Assembly (NCBI GenBank): GCA_963930655.1
Contig: OZ005605.1
Span: 27,838,501-27,902,500, forward strand
Origin: Myrica gale
Taxonomy: Eukaryota; Streptophyta; Magnoliopsida; Fagales; Myricaceae
Length of the DNA stretch: 64,000 nt
Direction of reading: 5' to 3'
Under the pieces are notes generated by a model. That model did no database searches and was not told where the DNA came from. It saw only the letters and a program-made list of their open reading frames with translations. A program made the translations under genes and the position numbers. Shown one piece after another: positions 23,717-35,074 of this stretch. How positions within the stretch are numbered: position 1 is the stretch's first letter; the number at the start of each line of letters is the position of its first letter.

Positions 23717-26700
23717 TATAATACCCTGGAGCCTTTTAACTACTTTTAATACTATTGTGTTAAAGTTTTTCTTTCAAAATTCTTAGTACCCGCGTTCTTT
23801 TCCTTAGTATTTATTTTATTTTCTAAATTTGAACCTTGTTTAATATTTACAATTTAATTGATTGTCTATAGAATTTTTTTCCTTCAATTTGTAATCTTTG
23901 AATTAATATCACTATTTTTATTGCAATTCATGTGTTTAAATTATCTAATTGATTTCATTTTATTTCCTCTAATATTTTAGAGCAAGTTCGTTAAATTTTT
24001 AGTATATGGCCACTTTTGTTTAAATATTGTATTTTTAACTTTGATTTTAATAAATTATCTTTCCTATATTAATGTGATTTTATTTGCCTAATTTACTTTT
24101 ATTATTTTAAATATTTGATTTTATTGGAGCTTAAGTATTTTGTAATGTGATTAAGTTGGATAAGGTTTATTTAATTTCTTTTAAATTTAATTTGGGCGAG
24201 CTGAACTCCCGGGAGGACTGAGAGCTGAACTCCTGGGAGGCCCGAGTATAGAATCCCGGGAGGCCAGAGAACAGACGCCCGGGAGGGCCGAGTACTGCAC
24301 TCTCGGGGGGTCTGAGTACTGCACTCCCGGGTGGGCTGAAAACTGCACACCCGGGATGGCCGAGTACTGCACACCCGGGAAGACTGAGTGTTGTATCCCT
24401 GGGTAACCAGCTTACAGGTTCGAAAGCCCTGTCTACCCGCCTAACCCCCCCTGGATCATGCCTGTATGCCGGAGAATGTCAGGGGACATGCCTGGTCACT
24501 CGGCAAGCTCTCCCAAACCCATGAATTTTGTCTCATTCCCTTGTCTTACTCTCTTGTCCTTTTAACATGCACAATGTAGTGAAATTCTAGACCAAACGGC
24601 TTGCATTGTGTGAGATTGTGTTTCACCCTTGCAGCTCATGATTACCCATAAGAAGGGGGATTATGTCATGTGGCTTCTCCTGACCCTTGCCGCCCAAACT
24701 GACCAGCCAAGGGGCTTGCTTCTTGCAGCTCCCTTGGACTCAGTCACGACTTGGTTGGTTTAAAGAAAAAACGACCAAACCGTTTAGTGGAGAACTCCAG
24801 TGTGTGTGTGTGTGTGTCGAGCAAGTGAGCTTAGAGAGATAGGAGAGTGTGCAGTCGGAGGAGGAAAAGAAAAAGGAGATTTTCAAGCCTACCTTAAGGC
24901 CACCCGAAAATTACCAAGGTAAGGGGTAGTTACGTTCTTTATGTTGGGAAAACATGGTATTTGTGTGTTGTTTGGTTGCTGTCATGTTAGACTTTATGCT
25001 ATACAAGTTGGATGCAAGAAAAAACATGCTAGATCTAAATTTTGACATAAGGTGAGGTGCTATTGATGGTTGCATGTTGAAAACTAGCATTTCTTTTGAT
25101 GTCTGTAAGGATATTGTGTTATAATAATGGAAGTAGTTCATGTTTAGCTTGATTTTGATTGTATTTGAGGGCCACGTCAGTGGCTATTATTTGTGTTTGA
25201 AGGATGAGAAGGCCACGAGTTGGTCCTTGGGATGGCTTCACATGCTTGCATGTGTTCTTTTATAACAATGGTGATTATTGTTTATACCTTGTTCAATGCT
25301 TATGCATATTTGGAGTTTTGATGAGGGATAACGGTGGATTGCTATGAGAAGGAAAAAGTGGCAAGACAGTGCCTTGAATGGGAGCTTTGTGAGCTCAAAG
25401 TTGAGATTTGATGCTTATGAGAACTAAAATTGACATGCAAAGGTTATTTATGCATTGAATGAATGAGTTTTGCACTTTGATTTCCATCTCTTCACTAACA
25501 TGCTATCTGATCGTGTAATGTGTGCTCTGAGATATTTTAAATGTATGCAAAACATGATAGCTTATGGGTGATTTTGATTAACAACAAAGAAAATTACATG
25601 CAACTAGGTTTAGTGGTGCTAATGGTGAAAATAGGGCATTGTCCAAAACGACCTCAAGCTATCTTTTGAAATTTTGCATGAAACTTTCCAGATAGTATGT
25701 ATATGTAATTAGAACGTCACTGTAAAAATTGCAGCAAATAATGATGTAAGAAAATGTCAAAAATGCCCCCGTAGGTCTCTAAGGGCAGTTTCAGCATTTC
25801 ACATAAAACGTTAGGATAAAAATATCCAAAAAAGGAAAATAATTATATGGATGGGTAGAGCAGGAAAAAAATACAAGAAAACCCAAAATTAAGTCAAAAT
25901 TGAGTAGAATTAGGGGCTCAAATCATAAAGCTCGTTTAGCGGCCTAAACCGATTTTAGGCCTATTAACCCTAAACAAGCCATAACACTTTGAAACTTTAG
26001 GGATATACCCGGTAGGGTCTAAGGAGGCTCAAGAAGCCTTCATTTGGACATGACTAATATTTACCTATTAATTTCATGTTTAGTTCTTTGATTATGTATT
26101 ATAAAAGGATGACCTAAAACACCACTGCCTAAACATGGAACCTGGATTTTCATATTTAATGCTTACATGTTGCTTTATGACATTTAAGTATGAGTTTCGG
26201 CTGGTGACATATGAGTTGATGAAAGTGCATGTTGTATGTGAATTTGAAAATGATAAAAGCTTGTAAATGATGCTGAATGGTGAAAAGAGTTATGACAATA
26301 CCTCAATAATGCTCAAAATGAGAAGAAGGACCATGGATTGGCAATGAAACGAAACGGGAACACATGTATAATATGTGTTCTAAGACAAAATGGCAAGAAA
26401 TGGAAATGAATGACTTCCAAAGATGTTTGATGATTGTTATTTAATTCTTGATGATAATCTGTTGTTTACTTGTGAATCTAATTTCTGGAATTTGCACTTT
26501 GATTATTCGTGCATTAATTTGCATTCACTTCATAAGAGCAAAAATAAATGTGAGAAACCCACAAGCCTGCAAGGTGATTCCCGAAGAAAGAGTGACGGTA
26601 CCGGACACATGTTAGGAGAGTACAACCCCCCACTATAGGGATTGGATGAGCTCCTTCTGGACGCTATGTCGTCGTTTTTAAAGGTCTTGGTGTAGGTGAC

Positions 26701-27701
26701 ACGAGACAGTCCCACGAGGAGAGGAGAGACGCACAACCCGACTCTGGGGGTGAACAGAACAGACACCGGGAATACCTCAGGAAACCATTTGATGAGTAAA
26801 TGCATTTCAATTGCATTTGCATACATTCCTTATGTTACTTTCATGTCTTGTATTTTTGAAATTATTATTGCATTAATACTTTACATTCTGAGGCATGTAC
26901 TGTGATGTATGAGCATGTCCCCATTCCCCGACCTTATTGAGTCATTAGGACTCACACTTTTTATGTTGTTTGTGTTGTCCTTTTATTGTTAAGCAGGATG
27001 TTGGATTGTTTCAAGGCTAAAGAGATTCTAGATGCATGATCTGTTTTGTAGCCCCCTTTCGTTGTTTATTTTCTTTTGATGGCAATATTTCAAAACTGGT
27101 TTTGATTCTTCAAAATGCGGTTGTATAGGCTAGGTGAACTATAGACAACTAACATTTTTGGTATAACCTAGGTCTATTCTTTTGTAATCCTTCCGAATGA
27201 CCCTTTTGTACCAAACGGTGTTCGTTTGAAGGAAAATGATTATTTCTCCATGTTGATTTCTTGCTACAAGATTTATTTATTTGTTTTTAATTACGCTTTA
27301 ATTTTTGTACGTTACCAACTAGTTTCCAAGCTAACTTGTTAATGAGTTTTTCCCAAATAAGTACATATTATTACGCTACGATACTTATTATGATTTTTTT
27401 ATTTTCCTTTTAGTCGTAAACCGACAAAATCTGATCCTAAGTGCAAATATTCCGATTTTCATATTTTGGGTTATTCCCCTTCCTTTGTTCAAGTTTCTAA
27501 ACCGATTACGACCTTTCTTTTTATCAGTACCCTTTTTAATCAAGTCTTCCGCTAAGTAAATTCAAGGACATTTTTTTTTCTAAGCAAATTCGAGGGCATT
27601 TAAACGATCATAAGAGTTTTTATCATGCAATAATCTCCGACTTTTGTGCATGCGATTACTATACGCGAACCGAGAGGTAAGTACCAGCACGGGGCGTGAT
27701 A
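23717..27701. mobile_element. about 4-kb gypsy-type solo LTR
   Basis: Left end TATAATACCC, right end GGGGCGTGATA, flanked by a perfect 5-bp target duplication TATAC (23712-23716 and 27702-27706). The ends match the gypsy-type TGTAATACCC/GGGGCGTKACA if one allows one transition at each tip (TG to TA, CA to TA). The shorter solo LTR at 50997-52347 has the unmutated version. No Gag-Pol coding sequence is present in the 3985 bp, so it is read as a single LTR left by recombination. It contains a CCCGGG minisatellite (24190-24410), a GT microsatellite (about 24800-24817) and a cluster near 26930-27000 resembling the distal part of such LTRs. Confidence 0.72.
24190..24410. repeat. CCCGGG-cored minisatellite, period about 27 bp, eight units
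   Basis: About eight degenerate units of 26-28 bp, each built as CTGCACNCCCGGGNNGGNCGAGTA. The CCCGGG core is preserved in most units, while flanking bases vary. It lies inside the 4-kb solo LTR and stands out from the AT-rich surroundings by its G/C content. Confidence 0.85.
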
Positions 27702-27706
27702 TATAC

Positions 27707-30215
27707 CTCATGAATTGATGCAATAATTTTGATTGCTACGAGCTACGAGTACGGAGTTTGCTGATGAATCTGAGCCATCCGTTCTGAGGATTGTGATGTC
27801 ATTCGACCGTACTGATGAGCAGCGATAGAATAAGAACACGTTCATCGTTCCATTCTACTGCCTGGTCCAGCGGGCGCGGCTGGCTATTATTCAACTTTGA
27901 AGGAGAAAACACGCAGAAGTAGCGGCATACGCCTGATCTGTAGGCCCCAACAGTGTTTCATGGGTACAGACAGTTGGCTGCCGTCCAGACAGATTAATAC
28001 CGGAGATTAGGCAAAATCCTCATGGCAACCACATGCTACTTAATTAAACTTCGATAAAAGAGATAAGCTTTTCTAATCCCCTTTTTTGCTTTTAATCGAT
28101 TGCGTTAGAGCATTGAAACGCATGGGATCTCGATCGTTAATAGTCTAACTAGTAACTGCACCTAATTGCTCCCCCGCATGAAACCAGCGGACATAGCGGG
28201 ATAAAGGAAAAAAATATATCCCTTACAAGTCATTTTATCGAAATTTTGTCAGAGAATACAATTTAAATAATAAATTTAATTTTTACTTGTCAACTTAAAC
28301 TTTTAAAATAAATAATAAATTTACATATTTAGTTGTTAAAAGTCTATTGGAGTTAGTTCAGGTCATCCAAGGTGGTAATTGTTATACTCCACACGACATG
28401 GGTGTATAGAAGTATTTTGGAATTGTATCATTGAAACCATAACATTTCTCAAGAAAATTAATATGACTTGGAAGAGATTGACATCTTTCTCGATATGTCT
28501 CTTATAACTTGGCAACTTATTATAAGATTCGTAATAATTAAAAGTCTTGAATACAGAATTTTTTTTATGTATTTTGTACTAGTTCTATGATTTTTTCCGA
28601 ATTACGAGATTCCGTGATCACTTCTTACATCAAATGCATCCATTAAAAGTCTTGAATAGGCTATAGCCTGGTGTTTGACTCTGCGTATACAGCAAGGTTG
28701 CTTCAATATGGCTGCTGCATTTGTGGCCAGTGCTCTATCTATTGCATTCAAATTTATATAATTGATCTAGCATTTTTATATTGGCTAAATTTCGTGTCAA
28801 AATATGTCTTTATTGAGTTGTGTATTTTTGTCCAATGTCGTTCAAGAGTTTGTTTTTGAGTTGTGTCTAAGTTCGTCTGTTGCACGACTACCGCTCGAGC
28901 GAACCATGAAAAATTCAGACAGAGGTTTGACTGACGCTCGATCCACGCTCGAGCGCTCTATGAAAGAGTTCAAACAATGTCTTCGCGCTCGACTCACGCT
29001 CGAGCGCCCTCTGAAGATTTCAGACAGAGACATCGCGTTTGTGGATCAAGCGACATCCAACAAATTTCAGAAACAATTGAATTTCTAGATTTTACTTGTA
29101 AAACTTTGGGAAATCCTACTAGATTTCGTGAGAGGGCGTCCAAAGCTTTTTATTGAGGCTATTCTTGAGTATACTTGTGCTTCCTTTTCTCATAGAAAAA
29201 CACCAGATGATTCACGTCTCCATATTGATAAGTTTTTCTCAGTTTTCATCACCATTGTTGTGAAACCTTCATAGTGTTGAAAGTGTGCTGAAGGACAAGG
29301 TTTATTAGTGAAGAATCCATAAGAAGAACATCAAAGATTTGAGGTGAATGACGCACGAAGCGGGTCTAAGCATAGATGTTTATATTATTACATCAGGGTT
29401 GTCAGAATCAAGCAACTAGGATTTCCTGTGTCTGAATCACTGTTTGTAAGGTTTTCTTCTATGTGGATTTCAGGTAGCTGCTAGTCTGAAATGATTTTTT
29501 TCTTTGAATGATATTTCAAAGGTTTTCCACCTCGTCACCAAATTCTTGTTTATTTGTAAGATTGAATTTTGATTTAATTTTCCGCTACTTATTTATTGAT
29601 TGGGTTGATTATTATTTATTATGCATATCTAAGCTGAACAATTTTAGAACGTGTTTTTAAAATTGTTGTTGAATTTTTAATTAGAGGAAAAACACATATT
29701 CTCTCCAGGTAGGTGTTAATAAAGTTTAAAACAGGGTTTTCACTAATATCTTTGTCATAATATCTTTTTTTTTTCTTTTCTTGGCGTCACCATAATATCT
29801 CAAATACAATGGCAATTAGCTCAGAATCAAACGCAATAAACAAATTAAGATAGCCCGATAGACCGCAATTGCGATAAAGCATTATAAGCTCAGCAAAACA
29901 TGTAGTAGTAGTACTAAACTAGCTTCGTAATCGTACGTATTCAGAATTCAGAAAGTCTCCCACATGAGCATGAACATGAATTTAAAACTAACAATAGCAT
30001 CTAAAAGAACCACGATCTAGCTCTACATTAAAACTCCTTTTCAAGTACGATTCCATGAGAGAAGGCTAAAGGCAGCCTAGTACGTAGCTAGGCTCGTATA
30101 ATATAAGGTGGTATCAAAGCAAATATCTTGAGTTTAAACCATGTCTCAACCATAACTCTCTATAAAGGGTCTGAAGCCCTAGCACCCCTGAAAATCCTAA
30201 AAATCTAGAAAATAA
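27707..30215. other. intergenic with decayed repeats, no gene
   Basis: About 28249-28390 resembles a worn copy of the TRIM terminal repeat found at 10966 and 49204. Three CTCGAGCG-cored units lie at 28888-29040. From about 30105 a TGGTATCAAAGC motif looks like an orphan primer-binding site. No coding frame could be supported. Confidence 0.45.
28888..29040. repeat. three-unit repeat with CGCTCGAGCG palindrome
   Basis: The palindrome CGCTCGAGCG occurs at 28892-28901, 28946-28955 and 28997-29006. Each is followed by a similar 40-bp segment (CTCTATGAA, AGAGTTCA or ATTTCAGACAGAG). The spacing is 54 and then 51 bp. Probably part of an old LTR. Confidence 0.75.
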
Positions 30216-30613
30216 GGGTAAACTACACTTTCCACCCACAAACTACCATAGGTCTTACGCTTTGCACCATAAACTACCAATTTTGATACATTGCACCCTC
30301 TAACTACCAATTTTTGACACTTTGCACCCTAAACTACCCACTTTGACACATTGCACCTCCAACTACTAATATTAAACACTTTGCACCCTCCATTTGACAA
30401 TAACACCCTTAATAAATTAATGAATTGACAATAATATCTTTAATATATGCAAAATGGGTCAAAGATATTATCGTCATTTTATTCTACAAATTTAACATAG
30501 GGTACAAAGTGTCAAAAATTAGTAGTTAGAGGGTGCAATGTATCAAAATTGGTAGTTTAGGGTGCAGAGTGTAAAACCTATAGTAGTTTATGGGTGAAAA
30601 ATGTGTTTTTCCC
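30216..30613. mobile_element. 398-bp fold-back MITE, Mutator-like
   Basis: The outer ~130 bp on each side are inverted copies. The left side reads GGGTAAACTACA then repeated AACTACCAATTTTG...TTTGCACCCT. The right side is its reverse complement, ending GTGTTTTTCCC. The flanks are AGAAAATAA (30207-30215) and AAAAAATAA (30614-30622), an 8-of-9 match consistent with the 9-bp duplication of Mutator-like elements. The long arms also contain a short internal repeat (CTAACTACCAATTT...CACTTTGCACCC), giving a tandem-in-inverted structure. No coding capacity. Confidence 0.75.
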
Positions 30614-30934
30614 AAAAAATAATTTGGCAGTATCATGTGAACATAAAATGCAACGCCAAAGGGAATGAGCTTCTTCTCTTCCGCCCAAGAAGAAGAAAAC
30701 AACTACTAGCCCTCCCAAAAATCTTTTTCTGTGTTCATCCCTTATATCTCCAAATTTTAATGTCAAATTCTTTTCCTAATAAGTGAATCCACAGCTCGTT
30801 TGGTCCTCTTATATAAGCGAATATAATTGAAGTCATTAAGTCTTTTTTCTTTGATCAACTTAATCTTTTTGAGACAAGCAGTGATTCAATAGGTAGAAAA
30901 TGATAATTCCTTAGATGATGCAGAGTCGATCAAA

Positions 30935-31000
30935 ATCATAGAAGCCATAGAAGTTTCTCAATATGAAATCATAGAAGCAATAGAAGTTTCTCAATATGAA
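30935..31000. repeat. 33-bp tandem duplication near the lectin 3' end
   Basis: Positions 30935-30967 and 30968-31000 are near-identical (ATCATAGAAGCNATAGAAG...), differing at one base. It lies in the 3' region of the EULS3-type gene. Confidence 0.85.
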
Positions 31001-31001
31001 A

Positions 31002-33191
31002 TCACACAGCAAATGAATATCTTTTCCTTGCAACATAACCATTGAGAAACTTACAGTAGGGTTTGATCTTCCAATGCTGATTATCTCCTTTGTTCCATTG
31101 CCAGAGCACGACAGTAGTGCCATCATGCACACCTCCAGATTTCTTGTCACCATGAAAAGCATCCACATTAAGCCGAATATTATTAACCATTCTTATAGCT
31201 TGAAAACCATTACCCAAGTCCTTGCTCTCAGTCCACAAGATGGATTTGTCAAGAACATTGGCATTATAAGGTAACAGCTGCACCTGAAGTCGGAATAGAA
31301 TGAAATTGAAGTAGAGAAGCTGATAATGCTGATAATAACTGCAAAGAAGGCATGGACAAACATATGCAGAGAGTGAATATACTATCACCAGGGTACCCTC
31401 GGTTACCATGCATAAGCTCATATGCGTAAATGTCTAGGTATATCACAAATGACAAGGAAACAACCTGTCGTAGATACAGACCCATCCATAGATCTAATAT
31501 GCAATATGTTAGACTTGAATCTCCAATCACTGTTGGTTGTACAAACAACTCCTATAATTGTCTATGTACATCAAGAATGACAAACACATCCTGTAGTACA
31601 TAGGGACCCATCCTGGAGATTGCAAATGCAATATTTAAACCTCAATCTACAAGTAATTTTGTAGAAACAATTCAAAGTGATGGAGGTAGCAGGGTCCAAT
31701 GAAAGCGAAAAACTATTCTTTCTCCGTTGCTTTTTTTTTTGAGCCAGAATTTATAAATATAGTGATAGGTGAGCCTCCACATAAAAAGTAGGTGAACCAG
31801 CATGCCAGATAAAGAGAGATTCGTCAAAATAGGCATGGAAAGGATGCCTTGTGTAGCTGTACTTGCATCTAACTTCGGCTGGGGAAGCAGAAACAGGGGT
31901 GGGAAAGACATGAGCTAGGTCTGAGTTTCTTTCTTCATTTCTCACATATAGATGTACATGCATACATGAATCATTTATGATGAGACCAAACACCCTGAAC
32001 CCCCCACCCCCCCCCCCCCCCCCAAAAAAATAAATAAATAAATACAGACAGCAAAAAAGGTGCGGTGACCGTTAATAATAATATCTGAAAAGAGGAGAAA
32101 CATATAACACAACAGAGGTAAAGATATTGAAACGCATCCTTGTCCCTTGAAGCATAATGTCTGCAACTGTGACATGGTAGGAAAATCCTGAAGCTCGGAG
32201 AACCAATAAGCTGACAGGATCCCAAGAGTAAACATCATGGAATCATACAGTCTCACTTTAAAAAACAAAAAATTTAGTCCTGAATTTCCTACACGGCTAA
32301 AAGCTTTACTTTGCATTTTACTTCAAAACCCCGCAAAAATTGAAATTGAGAATTATATCTTACAGGATGAGTGGCTCCAACAGAGTGCTTGATGGCCTGA
32401 CCAGTGGCTTTGTTCACCAGAGCAAAGCAGGGAAATCCCTCTTCATCCTTTACTCTTGTGCTGTACTTCTCGTCTTTATACCAGTGCTTAAACCAATCAA
32501 CATCGACACAATAAACAACAAACGCAAAGAAGAGGAAGTAGAAAACATAGCAGTAAAACAGCAAAATAAAAGGAAATCAAGTGTTCCGACGGACCGACAC
32601 GTTTACAACCAAGTAAAGAGGGGGAGATCAAGTAAAGAGGGACATAAACCTGGAAGCCATCAGATGGATCAGATGGAGCAAGAATGACATGGCCATCTCG
32701 GATGGTGAGGGAGTAATTGGGGTCGACCTTGGAGAAGACCTTGAAAGTGGGTTTGTTGGAGAGGTCAGAAGAAGGAGGCTGGTGGGTTTGATGGTGAAGG
32801 AAGGAGGGCAAATGTGGAGGATAGGTGTGATGAGTTTCAGTTAGAGTCTCCGATTGGTCCATCTCATGAGCAACATGCTCCACAAAAGTAGTGGTGATAT
32901 AAGCAGGATCTGGGGGTGGAGGTGGCGATTCTGATGGAAAAGAAGAGTAGCGGCTAAAATCTTGGGAGGGGGTGGCGGCCCGTGAGAGGTGTGGTAGGCA
33001 TGGGTAAGATAAGGCGGTGGTTCTACTTCTCCGTAGTACGATGGTGGCGGAGGTCGTGGAGGTGGTGGGCCATCAAACACAGTTGTTCCGGGAGGTGGGA
33101 AATTCTGCTCTGCAAGTTCATCGCCAACATCATCATCATCTCTACGTCTGTGGTGGTGGTTGCGAGAGTGATGCCCAAGTGGGAACTCCAT
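31002..33191 (-). CDS. EULS3: EULS3-type lectin (Euonymus lectin / ricin-B-like fold)
   Basis: Minus strand. Exon 1 is 32650-33191, exon 2 is 32364-32486 and exon 3 runs from 31283 to a good GTAAGT donor at 31054-31053. Exon 1 encodes a His- and Pro-rich variable N-terminus (MEFPLGHHSRNHHHRRRDDD). The EUL domain follows: FKVFSKVDPNYSLTIRDGHV, HWYKDEKYSTRVKDEEGFPC, ALVNKATGQAIKHSVGATHP, ILWTESKDLGNGF, NNIRLNVDAFHGDKKSGGV and LWQWNKGDNQHWKI. Plants use such soluble nucleocytoplasmic lectins in stress and ABA responses. This is not a toxin chain. In exon 1 the frame shifts by one base in a C-run (about 32965-32972); adding one base restores an exon of 181 codons. This is either a homopolymer error or a real lesion. 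The exact stop is uncertain; reading through the last donor ends at 31002. Confidence 0.82.
32000..32023. repeat. C-rich homopolymer in a lectin intron
   Basis: Six C, one A and seventeen C, followed by A-runs and TAAA repeats. It is intronic, and its length is likely to be unreliable. Confidence 0.8.
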
Positions 33192-33799
33192 TGATCTGAT
33201 GATTTTCGTCTGAATTCCAACAGGTTCTGTTATATGTATTTTTTTTTTTGCTCGTGTTTGGGCAAAATTTATTTGGATGGGGCCTGGGGGGATTGAAAAA
33301 AGTATCCGTGAAAAAGTTGAGTTTGTAAAAATGCTTTACATTCTGGGAAAAATTGTCACGTTCGTCACAAATTTGTTAGTGTATGAAAAGTTATTAAAAT
33401 TTATAATTAAAAAAAAACTAACAACAACTGAAAATTCTACTATTCCAATTCTGATTTTAAAAATGGAGAAAAACTTATTCCACTTCCCGCATATATGCGG
33501 AATATGGAATTGGAACCCAAATTTCAATTTTGAAAGAATATTTGTCCAGCCTTACATTGAATTATGGGATAGAGCTTGAAGTGTAAAATAATTGAAACTT
33601 GAGAAGTAATGTGTAAGTTTGGCAGTTTAAGCTATAAATTATAAAATAAGTAATAGTTAGAGGCTGCAATCAGTAAAATAAGTAAGTAGTTTAAACTGAA
33701 GAGCCAAGTTTAATGTCTAGGGGTAGGCAAATATTTCGATGAGAAGATTTTTGGCATTTGCTGGAACTAGAAATTATGGGCTATTTTGTTTTAAAAAAA
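33192..33799. other. upstream region of the lectin gene, no gene seen
   Basis: Promoter-side DNA of the EULS3-type gene, AT-rich. Short frames here carry no recognisable domain. Confidence 0.4.
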
Positions 33800-34440
33800 A
33801 TTACCCCAATTCTTCCTCTTCCTCCAAATCACCCCAATGCTTGGTCTTATCAACTGGCTCTTCCTGAATGTAAATACAACGTATAAATAAAACATATACA
33901 CATCAAAATAAATATACGGATGTAGAATTATAATTCATCTTTACATTTAATGCAGCCAACATCTTGCTAAGGCCATATTTGTCAATTGGGAAAAAAAGGC
34001 TTAACAAAAACACAAAATCGACTGGTGCAATCACAAGCACGATAAACATGTGAAAATACCTCATAGTTAGGTTGTTCTTGTTGATGAACACCAAACACAT
34101 CTCCATATAAAGGACGTCCAAACTATTCAAGAAGATGAACAAGTGAATTAATTAAACACTGACCACATTTAAGGAAAGCCACCAGGATGATAACCAAAGC
34201 TAGCTCCAGGAGGGATGGGAGCATTCAGCCCAGGAATTTTCAGATGTGGGTATGACGGAGGCGGACCATATCTCTGATAGAAAATCAATCCGTTGACAAA
34301 TATTACAAAAGGAAATAACATTCCACGATAACCCCACAGACGTAAATACCAAGCACAAGAGATTTGGTAATCCACCTGCATATTGATGAGCCATGGGGGA
34401 GGAGAACCCTCTGTCATTCCAAGAGCTTCTTTTAGTTCTT
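33800..34440 (-). pseudogene. SF3B2: SF3B2 (SF3b145) gene fragment
   Basis: Four exon-like pieces of splicing factor 3B subunit 2 lie in the correct order on the minus strand. They are ELKEALGMTEGSPPPWLINM (to donor 34376), RYGPPPSYPHLKIPGLNAPI...GYHPGG (34182-34273), FGRPLYGDVFGVHQQEQPNY (34060-34122) and EEPVDKTKHWGDLEEEEE (to about 33806). Intron sequence with splice sites is retained, so this is DNA-level copying, not a processed copy. The normal WGKPPVDE stretch after HPGG is missing and replaced by a stop. Both ends are truncated relative to the family's ~580-600 residues. No functional SF3B2 can come from this locus. Confidence 0.85.
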
Positions 34441-34924
34441 GCGTTCACATATATTGGATTTATTGAAAACAATCACCAAAAATTAAGTTAAATGAGCAAA
34501 GGGTGAAAAGAAAAACAAGTGTCAATGTTAGAATTGTCACAATCAAAGAGGAAAACAGAAACCTACAGAGCAACAGGGCAATGGACATCCGTAAACTAGA
34601 AGCCCCGCAATTCAACACCACAACCTCACATCTGAAGAATTCATGGCACGGACCAATACAACATAGCAAAAAAAAAAATACCCACCATTTAGACACACCA
34701 AATCCAAAATCTCAAGATTGTATTGCACAACACCTATACACCCCAACACAAACCACTTCTCCCCCTCCCCCTTTCCAGAAAAAAAATTCAGACAAGAAGT
34801 ATGAAAATCCAAACCCACGAATCGTGCAGACCAAACGAACAAATAACAAATCCAAACCTCCTCGCCCAGAGAGAGCAATAACACCCCAAATATTGAGAAA
34901 GAAAAGGAGAAACGGCCACCAGAC

Positions 34925-34993
34925 CTTCTCAAGTTTCTTCTCTTGCTTGAGCTTCGCGTGGACTGCAGACCTTTTCTCCTTGTTCTTTATCAT
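34925..34993 (-). pseudogene. RPF1: first-exon fragment of RPF1 (Brix-domain ribosome factor)
   Basis: Encodes MIKNKEKRSAVHAKLKQEKK followed by LEK, then a GT donor at 34924-34923. This matches the conserved N-terminal segment of plant ribosome production factor 1. The frame stays open upstream (NPWEILPS) but without an ATG. The next RPF1 exon is not found downstream; the sequence instead runs through about 480 bp of intron-like DNA into the SF3B2 fragment. The Brix domain is entirely absent. Confidence 0.75.
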
Positions 34994-35074
34994 TGATGGC
35001 AGTATCTCCCATGGGTTTCGGTCGAAGTTGGGCTGTTTATTGTTCGGTGCGACAAGGTAGTGCCTCGCGGACAA

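Noticed and set aside
28888..29040. CRISPR-like regular repeat
   Set aside because: Eukaryotic nuclear context, only three imperfect units, similarity extends into the supposed spacers.
33800..34440. Functional SF3B2 gene
   Set aside because: Only four partial exons, an internal deletion with stop and both ends missing.
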